In this document: positions 23,452 to 28,251 of the stretch, piece after piece | How positions within the stretch are numbered: position 1 is the first letter of the stretch | How the letters are laid out: every line of letters begins with the position of its first letter | IMG/VR virus record: IMGVR_UViG_3300042383_000066 | Span: 1-28,251 of that record | Direction: 5' to 3' (one strand) | Length of the DNA: 28,251 bases | From: a virus | Notes under the pieces: model-generated | Seen by the model: the letters and a program-made list of their open reading frames with translations, nothing else | The model's database searches: none | Told to the model about the DNA's origin: nothing | Made by a program: the position numbers and the translations under genes

Positions 23452-23624
23452 GCTGCCACACCACCCATCAAATAATCTGACAACGCCTTCATCACGTCAT
23501 ATGTCGGATTAGCTTTGCCAGTCTTGATCCGGGCAATCGTTGACCGATGCAAGCCTGTTGCCTCTGCAACAATGTCCATGCGCCTATCCCGAAGCGCAAC
23601 CGCAATCTCGTCTAGGGTTAACAT
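23448..23624 (-). CDS. Small HTH (XRE/Cro-like) DNA-binding protein
   Basis: The protein has 58 residues, from ATG 23624 to TGA 23448, with AAAGGTGG as ribosome-binding site. It starts MLTLDEIAVALRDRRMDIVA and has the helix-turn-helix EATGLHRSTIARIKTGKANP, in which the ATGL-x-x-x-T-x-x-RI-x-x-GK pattern is that of XRE/Cro regulators. It ends in VMKALSDYLMGG. It is the first gene of the minus-strand arm, coupled to the primase-helicase by a GTGA overlap. Its promoter region is shared with the plus-strand operon and contains a 9-bp inverted repeat, so it probably regulates the divergent promoters. Whether it is a repressor, a Cro-like protein or an early switch factor cannot be told from the sequence. 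Confidence 0.85.
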   Translation of the reverse strand: MLTLDEIAVALRDRRMDIVAEATGLHRSTIARIKTGKANPTYDVMKALSDYLMGGVAA

Positions 23625-23738
23625 CAATCCACCTTTTCGCTGTTATGTGCTTTTTATGCTTTACAGCCGCCGCCAAGCCCTGTAAAGCCCCAATCACACC
23701 GCGACTGGATTAGCCGACTGCGGTGCTGGAGAAAGACA
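23625..23738. promoter_or_regulatory. Divergent intergenic region between the two transcription arms
   Basis: This is the only place where transcription diverges in the window: minus-strand HTH/primase genes to the left, plus-strand recombination operon to the right. It must hold two start signals. It contains the 9-bp inverted repeat, an A/T-rich stretch (GTTATGTGCTTTTTATGC, 23642-23659) and the ribosome-binding sites AAAGGTGG (minus) and GGAGAAAG (plus). No clear consensus -10 box is seen. Confidence 0.65.
23658..23688. promoter_or_regulatory. 9-bp inverted repeat in the divergent promoter region: candidate operator
   Basis: GCTTTACAG (23658-23666) and CTGTAAAGC (23680-23688) are exact inverted copies separated by 13 bp, in the 114-bp region between the HTH gene and the plus-strand ATPase gene. 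The half sites face each other with about two helical turns between centres (22 bp), as for a dimeric or tetrameric repressor. TTTACA with 17-bp spacing to TAAAGC could also act as a poor -35/-10 pair on either strand. No stronger promoter is obvious by eye. Confidence 0.6.
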
Positions 23739-24419
23739 ATGGCTATCAACTTAAAGAGGACAGGCGGCCTATCTGCCAATGGTGTTAAGCTGTGCGTATA
23801 TGGCCAGGCAGGCGCTGGCAAAACCAGCCTGATTTCGACCTTGCCCAATGTCGTGGCAATCAGTGCGGAAGGCGGCTTGCTTTCTATTGCCGGCGCAGAC
23901 GTGCCTTATATTGAAGTCAAAAGTTTGGCCGATTTGCACGATGCCTATGCGTGGCTTACCGGCAGCGAGGAAGCCAAAGGCTTTCAATCGGTGGCTATCG
24001 ACAGCCTGTCAGAAGTTGCCGAAGTGGTTTTGAACGCTGAACTTAAAGCCAACAAAGATGGCCGCGCGGCTTATGGTGAACTTAGCACAAAGATGAATGA
24101 GCTAATCCGCGCTTTCCGTGATCTGCCCGGCAAGCATGTTTACATGTCTGCCAAGCTGGAAAAATCTCAGGATGAGATGGGGCGAATTCTTTACAATGCG
24201 TCGATGCCGGGCAAGAGCCTAACGCAAAGCTTGGCATATTTCTTCGACCTTGTGATGGCGCTTCGCGTTGAGCGTGATGCCGATGGCAACGCTCACCGTG
24301 CGCTGCTTACCGACAGCGATGGGCTTTGGCAGGCCAAGGATCGTTCCGGCAGGCTGTCTCAGTGGGAAGCGCCAGACTTGGGCGCAATCATTGCTAAGAT
24401 TGGGAGTGTGTCATGCTAA
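23739..24419 (+). CDS. AAA_24 / Sak4-like phage recombination ATPase
   Basis: This 226-residue protein starts MAINLKRTGGLSANGVKLCV with GGAG eight bases upstream. Walker A is GQAGAGKTS (22-30) and Walker B is SVAIDSLSEVAE (84-95, Asp88). Further family features are PNVVAISAEGGLLS (the xx-D/E-GG-x-x-S segment after the P-loop), KMNELIRAFRDLPGKHVYMS, KLEKSQDEMGR and MPGKSLTQSLAYFFD. This is the AAA_24 phage nucleotide-binding family, which includes Sak4-type RecA-like single-strand annealing/recombination ATPases. The DUF669 protein and nuclease two to four genes downstream fit such a recombination-dependent replication module. It is the first gene of the plus-strand operon, next to the candidate operator. 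Confidence 0.85.
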   Translation: MAINLKRTGGLSANGVKLCVYGQAGAGKTSLISTLPNVVAISAEGGLLSIAGADVPYIEVKSLADLHDAYAWLTGSEEAKGFQSVAIDSLSEVAEVVLNAELKANKDGRAAYGELSTKMNELIRAFRDLPGKHVYMSAKLEKSQDEMGRILYNASMPGKSLTQSLAYFFDLVMALRVERDADGNAHRALLTDSDGLWQAKDRSGRLSQWEAPDLGAIIAKIGSVSC

Positions 24420-24580
24420 TTGCCCTCGCCATCGCACAAGCGATTTTCGCCATTGGCGCTCTGCCGGTGATCAATGGCAACATACGCGACAGGCACGTCA
24501 ATGCAGCTTGGGGGAGCATATTTGCTTGTTTGCTGTTTAGCGTGACCGCCTACGTCCTTGCAATGGAGGGTATGCAGTGA
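24413..24580 (+). CDS. Small membrane protein, two predicted membrane segments
   Basis: The protein has 55 residues, from an ATG that overlaps the ATPase gene's stop by 7 bases, and it ends in a GTGA overlap with the next gene. It has two hydrophobic segments: LIALAIAQAIFAIGALPVI (2-20) and SIFACLLFSVTAYVLAM (36-52), separated by a charged, polar loop (NGNIRDRHVN). The spacing and coupling on both sides make it a real gene and not a gap. No family is recognised. It could anchor replication factors at the membrane or be a small accessory factor, but nothing in the sequence specifies the role. Confidence 0.65.
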   Translation: MLIALAIAQAIFAIGALPVINGNIRDRHVNAAWGSIFACLLFSVTAYVLAMEGMQ

Positions 24581-24960
24581 CCGTGCCAATCTATCAGCAA
24601 TGGCTAAACGCCAAGGCGATTGAAGAAGCCGCCATTAAGACACGCCGCGATCTAGAGGACGCAATGGCGTTCGAATTGGCTTTGCCGGCCAATCTTGACG
24701 GCACCAGCAATCACGATCGTGATGGCTATGCGGTGAAAGTTGTTGGCCGCATCAATCGCAAGATTGATTCTGACAAGCTGCAAGCCTTGGCGGCAGAGCA
24801 TGGCCTAGCCGATCATCTGCCCAGCCTTTTCCGGTGGAAGCCGGAAATCAATGCAACGGCATGGAAAGCTGCCGCTGCAACCATAACAGCGCCCTTGCTC
24901 GACGCTATCACGTCAACGCCTGGCCGCCCATCTTTTACCATCACACGAAAGGAAATCTGA
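24577..24960 (+). CDS. DUF7173-like small phage protein
   Basis: The product has 127 residues starting at GTG 24577, which overlaps the preceding stop; GGAGGG lies about 7-8 bases upstream. The sequence starts with a helical part (MTVPIYQQWLNAKAIEEAAI, RRDLEDAMAFEL) followed by the GTSNHDRDGYAVKVVGRINR region, KIDSDKLQALAAEHGLADHL and WKPEINATAWKAA, and ends GRPSFTITRKEI. The order helix, EGTN-like turn, strand GY-x-VK, R-x-x-RKID-x-x-x-L, KPE...Y/W-K-A, and a final P-S-x-x-I strand matches what I remember of DUF7173 proteins in phage recombination operons. The function is unknown. The next gene begins two bases after the stop, with an AGGAAAT site. Confidence 0.65.
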   Translation: MTVPIYQQWLNAKAIEEAAIKTRRDLEDAMAFELALPANLDGTSNHDRDGYAVKVVGRINRKIDSDKLQALAAEHGLADHLPSLFRWKPEINATAWKAAAATITAPLLDAITSTPGRPSFTITRKEI

Positions 24961-24962
24961 CA

Positions 24963-25469
24963 ATGGCTAATCTCGGAGAAAGCTTTAACGCCGACGATCT
25001 GCCCACCGGCAACAGCGGCGAATATGAACTGCTGCCCGAAGGGCTTTACAGCGCAATGATCGCCAAGGCGGAAGTTGGACAGACCAAATCCGGCACCGGC
25101 TTGAAGATTGATTTGCGTCTCGACATCACCGGGCCGACACATCAAGGCCGGGTCATCTTTGCGGCGATCAACATTCGCAATCAAAGCGCCAAGGCCGAAG
25201 AAATTGGCCGGCAACAGCTTGGCGAAATCATGCGCGCCATCGGCCTGCCACGCCTTGAAGATAGCGACCAGCTTGTTGGTGGTCAGTTGCAGATCAAGGT
25301 GAAGGTGCGCCAGCCATCACCGGATGATGTGGCGCGCGGCTATAGCCAAGCCCGCAACGAAGTCGGCGGTTATCGCGCTCTTGCTGGCGGTGGGCTTCCT
25401 GCACCGGTTGCTGCCAAAGCTGCCGCTGCACCGGCTGCATCTAGCGCCAAACCGCCCTGGGCAAAGTAA
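24963..25469 (+). CDS. DUF669 protein, putative ssDNA-binding protein
   Basis: This 168-residue protein starts MANLGESFNADDLPTGNSGE with GAAAGGAAA upstream. It continues YELLPEGLYSAMIAKAEVGQ, TKSGTGLKIDLRLDITGPTH, GRVIFAAINIRNQSAKAEEI and GRQQLGEIMRAIGL, which is the DUF669 pattern (an OB-like fold built on YxAxIxxSExKxTKxGxGxYLxLxxxI). A disordered Ala/Pro-rich C-terminus ends KPPWAK, reminiscent of the flexible tails of single-strand binding proteins, though without an acidic tip. DUF669 proteins commonly accompany Sak/Sak4 recombinases and are thought to coat ssDNA. It is the last gene before an internal hairpin terminator. Confidence 0.85.
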   Translation: MANLGESFNADDLPTGNSGEYELLPEGLYSAMIAKAEVGQTKSGTGLKIDLRLDITGPTHQGRVIFAAINIRNQSAKAEEIGRQQLGEIMRAIGLPRLEDSDQLVGGQLQIKVKVRQPSPDDVARGYSQARNEVGGYRALAGGGLPAPVAAKAAAAPAASSAKPPWAK

Positions 25470-25479
25470 CAACAAAAAA

Positions 25480-25504
25480 TGGGGCTGGTGATGAGCCAGC
25501 CCCA
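25480..25504. terminator. Intrinsic terminator hairpin between DUF669 and nuclease genes
   Basis: TGGGGCTGG (25480-25488) pairs exactly with CCAGCCCCA (25496-25504) with a 7-base loop. On the plus strand the following AGTTGTTC is only a modest U-tract, while on the minus strand the hairpin is followed by TTTTTTGTTGTT. It is thus at least as good a terminator for transcripts coming from the right on the minus strand. The downstream nuclease gene has its own strong GGGAGGAG site. Attenuation of the plus operon or blocking of antisense transcription are both possible. Confidence 0.75.
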
Positions 25505-25528
25505 AGTTGTTCATGGGAGGAGACAAAA

Positions 25529-26515
25529 ATGGCAAAGCTGCCGGAAGTCATTATAGCCGATCAAAGCGCCGTGGCAAGCATGATAGACCAGCACCACGCT
25601 GCCAAGCGTGAACGGCCACGCCCACACCTAGGCGCAAGCCTGCTTGGCCATCATTGTGATCGGTGGCTGTGGCTGTCATTTCGCTGGGCTGTCATTGAGC
25701 AATTCGAAGGCCGCATCTTGCGCTTGTTCCGCCGTGGCCATAGCGAGGAAGCGACGATTATCGCCGATCTGGAAGCCATTGGCATCACCGTTCGCGGCCA
25801 GCAAAACCGCGTTGATTTTGGCGCGCATGTTAGCGGCAGCATTGACGGGATTGGCGTTGGCATTCCCGAAGCGCCAAAGACGGAGCATGTGCTAGAATTT
25901 AAGACGCACGGCAAAAAGAGCTTTGATGATCTGGCGGCTAAAGGTGTGCGCCTGTCCAAGTGGCAGCACTTTGTTCAAATGCAAGTTTATATGGCCGGGC
26001 TTGACTTGACGCGGGCGCTTTATGTGGCGGTCTGCAAAGACGATGATCGGCTGCACTGTGAACGGGTGCGCTTTGATAAAGATGTGGCGGATGCTGCCAT
26101 TGCCAAAGGCCGGGCCATCGCATTGGCCGACAGGATACCCCCCCCTATTTCAACCGATCCGACATGGTATCAATGCGGCTGGTGTCCCGCAAAAGCGATG
26201 TGCCACAAGTCACAGCCGACGAAGGAAGTGAATTGCCGCACATGCGCCCATGCCACGCCGAAAGAGGATTCAACCTGGCACTGCGCCCGGTGGGACATGG
26301 CGATCCCGCCAGAGGCTCAGTATGACGGATGTAATGACCACGTTTTTCACCCTGACCTTGTGCCGTGGCAGATGGAAGGCAGCGACGATGGCTTGTCGGT
26401 CACTTGGCTGATTGGTCAAAGCCGCCTGCGGAATGGCGTTGGCGGGCTGACATCACGGCAGTTGCTGGATGAGACAGTGCAGGCTTTGGCTGGTAAGTTT
26501 GAGGTGGTGGCGTGA
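25529..26515 (+). CDS. PD-(D/E)XK nuclease with Fe-S cluster motif (Cas4/AddB-like)
   Basis: This is a 328-residue protein starting MAKLPEVIIADQSAVASMID with a strong GGGAGGAG site. The nuclease core has RRGHSEEATIIAD (His71, Glu74), VSGSIDGIGVG (Asp106), HVLEFKTHGKKSF (Glu123-x-Lys125) and WQHFVQMQVYMAG (Q150-x-x-x-Y154). This is the full Cas4/RecB-type set. Four cysteines that fit a 4Fe-4S cluster are Cys43 (GHHCDRW) and Cys216, Cys219 and Cys225 (CGWCPAKAMC). An additional domain at ~236-270 carries CRTC, HCARW and DGCND, a likely zinc site. The enzyme should resect or process DNA ends for recombination with the Sak4-like and DUF669 proteins. It is coupled to the methyltransferase (GTGA). 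Confidence 0.88.
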   Translation: MAKLPEVIIADQSAVASMIDQHHAAKRERPRPHLGASLLGHHCDRWLWLSFRWAVIEQFEGRILRLFRRGHSEEATIIADLEAIGITVRGQQNRVDFGAHVSGSIDGIGVGIPEAPKTEHVLEFKTHGKKSFDDLAAKGVRLSKWQHFVQMQVYMAGLDLTRALYVAVCKDDDRLHCERVRFDKDVADAAIAKGRAIALADRIPPPISTDPTWYQCGWCPAKAMCHKSQPTKEVNCRTCAHATPKEDSTWHCARWDMAIPPEAQYDGCNDHVFHPDLVPWQMEGSDDGLSVTWLIGQSRLRNGVGGLTSRQLLDETVQALAGKFEVVA

Positions 26516-27354
26516 AATACGGATCCGTTTGCAGCGGCATTGAAGCCGCAACCGCCGCATGGCACCCGCTTGGCTGGCAGCCAGCCTTCTTTAGTGAAAT
26601 TGAGCCATTTCCACGCGCCGTGTTGGCGCATCACTATCCAACTGTGCCACTGCACGGCGACTTCACCAGTATAGGAGCAGATCAATATGGAGCAATTGAC
26701 CTTCTTGTCGGAGGAACCCCCTGTCAGTCGTTCAGCATCGCCGGCCTCAGAGGCGGATTGGATGATGACCGTGGCAACTTGGCCCTTGAGTTTCTTAGGC
26801 TTGCTGACCGAACACGGGCCAGATGGGTGGTGTGGGAGAACGTCCCCGGCGTCTTGTCAAGCAACGGAGGACGGGACTTTGGTGCCATACTTGGGGGCAT
26901 GGTCGAAATCGGGTATGGGTTCGCTTACCGAGTGCTTGACGCTCAGTTCTTTGGAGTGGCCCAGCGCCGCCGCCGTGTGTTCGTTGTCGGATACCTTGGA
27001 GACTGGCGACGTGCCGCAGCGGTTCTTTTTGAGCGCCACAGCCTGTCAGGGCATCCTGCGCCGCGCCGAGAAACGGGGCAAAGTGTTGCCAGAAGCATTA
27101 GAGCGCAGTCTCAAAGCAGTCACCGCGAGGACAGCGACAACTTTGTAGCCGAATGGCCCGCAGACATAGCGCCCACGCTCAACGCAGCGTTTGGCAGCAA
27201 GCAGGGGCTAGAGGATCAGCACATTGGGGGGGGGGCTGGATTATTTGTCCTTGGCTCAGTGTCTGACGACCGGAACGGGCCAGCGATACGATGCCGAGAC
27301 GGAGACGTTAATCCCTATGCACGGAGGCGGGTTCGATGTGATTGCCTTCAGTAA
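26512..27354 (+). CDS. DNA cytosine-C5 methyltransferase, N-terminal catalytic part (frame broken)
   Basis: The frame starts at GTG 26512 (GTGA overlap, GAGGTGG upstream). It carries motif I (YGSVCSGIEAATAAWHPLGW), motif IV VGGTPCQSFSIAG with catalytic Cys71, motif VI VVWENVPGV (Glu109) and motif VIII VAQRRRRVFVVG. It continues into the variable region (VLFERHSLSGHPAPRRETGQ; PTLNAAFGSKQGLEDQHIGG). After the G10 tract at 27226 it loses homology and ends at 27354. Motifs IX and X are in the +1-shifted frame from 27224. As written the enzyme would be inactive. Either one G is surplus (nine would restore HIGGGLDYLSL and the full protein), or expression depends on slippage. Phage C5 methyltransferases normally protect against host restriction. 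A second ORF is nested inside this gene. Confidence 0.9.
   Translation: MKYGSVCSGIEAATAAWHPLGWQPAFFSEIEPFPRAVLAHHYPTVPLHGDFTSIGADQYGAIDLLVGGTPCQSFSIAGLRGGLDDDRGNLALEFLRLADRTRARWVVWENVPGVLSSNGGRDFGAILGGMVEIGYGFAYRVLDAQFFGVAQRRRRVFVVGYLGDWRRAAAVLFERHSLSGHPAPRRETGQSVARSIRAQSQSSHREDSDNFVAEWPADIAPTLNAAFGSKQGLEDQHIGGGAGLFVLGSVSDDRNGPAIRCRDGDVNPYARRRVRCDCLQ
26687..27148 (+). CDS. Alternative-frame ORF nested in the methyltransferase gene (putative overprinted gene)
   Basis: This ORF of 153 codons lies wholly inside the methyltransferase gene in the +1 frame, from ATG 26687 with AGGAG nine bases upstream. Its product starts MEQLTFLSEEPPVSRSASPA and contains GPDGWCGRTSPASCQATEDG, SLEWPSAAAVCSLSDTLETG, VPQRFFLSATACQGILRRAE and KRGKVLPEALERSL. 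I recall phage hypothetical proteins with this same LTFLSEEPP...GRTSPASC...FLS-x-x-AC-x-GILRRA-x-KRGK-x-LP pattern, so it is unlikely to be a chance shadow, but the recollection is unverified and the family may itself be a propagated alternative frame. The conserved Cys residues and basic C-terminus give no known activity. It is in the same frame as the methyltransferase C-terminal part, separated from it by three in-frame stops. Confidence 0.5.
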   Translation: MEQLTFLSEEPPVSRSASPASEADWMMTVATWPLSFLGLLTEHGPDGWCGRTSPASCQATEDGTLVPYLGAWSKSGMGSLTECLTLSSLEWPSAAAVCSLSDTLETGDVPQRFFLSATACQGILRRAEKRGKVLPEALERSLKAVTARTATTL

Positions 27355-27961
27355 AGGCGATCATGGCGCCGACGCGGGCATGAATGTCTGCCCGACCATC
27401 CGCAAGGGTGGCGACGGTGGTGGGAACATGCCGGCGATCGCGTTTGATTGGCAGTCTGGCGGCGACAGTCGCGGGCTAGACCCGAAGCCAACGGCGCAAT
27501 TGCAGCGGTCGCAAGTGCCGGCGGTGGCCTACCCAATAAACACTCAGATGGCGTTGCGCGGTGCAGATACCTCAAACACTAGTCGTGAGGGCATTGGTGT
27601 TGGCGATGATGGTGACCCAGCATTTACGCTTCAGGCTGCTCATAGCCATGCGGTGGCGTTTCAGTCGTCACAGTCTGGCGTTCGCATCGGAGACACGCAC
27701 GCGACACTAGACGCCAACAACGGCAGCAGGCGGCACAACGGCATTGCCACAGCATCCGCCGTCCGCCGCCTCACCCCGCGCGAATGCGAACGCCTGCAAG
27801 GTTTTCCTGATGATTGGACGCTGATCCCGTATCGCAACAAGCCCGCTGATCAATGCCCTGATGGCCCGCGATACAAGGCGCTGGGCAACAGTATGGCGGT
27901 GCCGGTGATGCGCTGGATTGGAGAGCGCATTGCAGCAGTGGAGGCTTTCAATGCTTCGTGA
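27224..27961 (+). CDS. DNA cytosine-C5 methyltransferase, C-terminal part (motifs IX-X), out of frame
   Basis: The frame is open from TTG 27224, just before the G10 tract, for 245 residues. It contains LAQCLTTGTGQRYDAETETL, then four similar Gly/Asp-rich modules ending in AIAF/AVAY/AVAF (DVIAFSKGDHGADAG, AIAFDWQSGGDSRG, AVAYPINTQM, AVAFQSSQSGVR). Motif IX follows at ~180-198 (VRRLTPRECERLQGFPDDW) and motif X at ~219-235 (ALGNSMAVPVMRWIG). The modules are the target-recognition region seen in phage C5 methyltransferases. This is the C-terminal half of the gene above and has no proper start of its own, so it is probably expressed only if the frame is restored. The end overlaps the helicase start by 11 bases. 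Confidence 0.85.
   Translation: MGGGLDYLSLAQCLTTGTGQRYDAETETLIPMHGGGFDVIAFSKGDHGADAGMNVCPTIRKGGDGGGNMPAIAFDWQSGGDSRGLDPKPTAQLQRSQVPAVAYPINTQMALRGADTSNTSREGIGVGDDGDPAFTLQAAHSHAVAFQSSQSGVRIGDTHATLDANNGSRRHNGIATASAVRRLTPRECERLQGFPDDWTLIPYRNKPADQCPDGPRYKALGNSMAVPVMRWIGERIAAVEAFNAS
27226..27235 (+). repeat. G10 homopolymer at the methyltransferase frameshift
   Basis: Ten consecutive G residues lie exactly where the reading frame changes. Frame 1 reads ATT GGG GGG GGG GCT GGA, while motifs IX-X need GGG CTG GAT TAT. Removing one G (or adding two) would fuse both halves. Such tracts are mutation-prone in replication and error-prone in some sequencing chemistries, so phase variation and sequence error are both possible. 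Confidence 0.85.
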
Positions 27962-28251
27962 TTACCAGCGCCGCGCCATCGACCAGCTTTACGATTGGCT
28001 TCGCTCAAACGATGGGCATCCTTGCCTTGTCATGCCAACCGGCGCTGGCAAGAGCCACATTGTAGCTACACTTTGCAAAGAGGGGCTGCAAAACTGGCCT
28101 GAAACGCGGGTGCTGATGTTGACGCATCAGAAGGAATTGATCGAACAAAACGCCGCCAAGATGCGCGAACATTGGCCTGGCGCACCGCTGGGCATCTATA
28201 GCGCCAGCATTGGCAAACGCCAGCTTGGGGAGCCGATCACGTTTGCAGGCA
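27951..28251 (+). CDS. Superfamily 2 DEAD/DEAH-type helicase, N-terminal 100 residues (cut by window edge)
   Basis: The frame starts at ATG 27951 inside the methyltransferase end (overlap of 11 bases) and runs off the right edge. The 100 visible residues are MLRDYQRRAIDQLYDWLRSN, motif I LVMPTGAGKSHIVATL (34-ish to 48), motif Ia RVLMLTHQKELIEQN, and PLGIYSASIGKRQ followed by PITFAG. The YQ at the start and the PTGAGKS Walker A are the usual features of SF2 helicases of the SSL2/type III res-like group found in phage replication operons. DEAH and later motifs are outside the window. A replication or recombination helicase is expected from the context. Confidence 0.9.
   Translation, partial: MLRDYQRRAIDQLYDWLRSNDGHPCLVMPTGAGKSHIVATLCKEGLQNWPETRVLMLTHQKELIEQNAAKMREHWPGAPLGIYSASIGKRQLGEPITFAG

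Noticed and set aside
23660-23688. TTTACA with 17-bp spacing to TAAAGC as a sigma70 promoter
   Set aside because: The -10 match is poor and the motif appears identically on both strands because it is part of the inverted repeat; kept only as an operator candidate.
1-28251. tRNA genes, attachment sites or integrase
   Set aside because: No integrase-type ORF, no tRNA-like cloverleaf and no long direct repeat was found by eye; lysogeny cannot be decided from this window.

Overview
The window is a continuous stretch of a tailed-phage genome (or prophage), siphovirus type with HK97-fold capsid machinery. A tape measure, tail tube, tail terminator and head-tail joining genes are present and there is no sheath gene, so the tail should be non-contractile. 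The tape measure of 577 residues suggests a tail of roughly 85-90 nm by the usual rule of about 0.15 nm per residue. The tail assembly chaperone resembles the gp10 family of gene transfer agents and alphaproteobacterial phages, and the tail-tip proteins look similar in style. An alphaproteobacterial host, perhaps a sphingomonad, is therefore my inference; no host gene is visible to confirm it. No integrase, excisionase, lysis cassette, tRNA, rRNA, IS element or CRISPR array was found.

Layout. From 23.6 kb down to the left edge everything is on the minus strand in a tightly packed array full of ATGA, GTGA, TAATG and TGATG overlaps. In order of transcription it holds: a small HTH regulator; a primase-helicase; an iteron-like repeat patch; DUF3310; an HNH nuclease; terminase small and large subunits; portal; prohead protease; major capsid protein; an intrinsic terminator; a glycosyltransferase; a small structural-type protein; a tail fibre; a second HNH nuclease; a six-domain adhesin-like protein; a tail-assembly-chaperone-domain protein; an 11 x 22-residue repeat protein; head-tail connector; head closure; gp10-like protein; tail terminator; tail tube; a small unknown; frameshift-linked tail chaperones; tape measure; and four tail-tip genes, the last cut by the window edge. 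The unusual point is a block of about 6.9 kb (8.5-15.3 kb) of fibre, repeat, glycosyltransferase and mobile-nuclease genes between the capsid and the connectors, which are usually adjacent.

From 23.7 kb to the right edge the genes are on the plus strand and form a replication/recombination operon: a Sak4/AAA_24-like ATPase, a small membrane protein, a DUF7173-like protein, a DUF669 protein (putative ssDNA-binding), a Cas4/AddB-like Fe-S nuclease, a cytosine-C5 methyltransferase split by a frameshift at a G10 tract, and a superfamily 2 helicase cut by the right edge. The 114-bp divergent region between the arms holds a 9-bp inverted repeat that is a good candidate operator.

The points most worth a second look are: (1) nine copies of a TCACCCT heptamer with an 18-bp palindrome next to the primase-helicase; (2) an alternative-frame ORF with its own Shine-Dalgarno nested in the methyltransferase gene; (3) the G10 tract that breaks the methyltransferase; (4) the -1 frameshift arrangement of the tail chaperones; (5) the variable fibre/repeat block.
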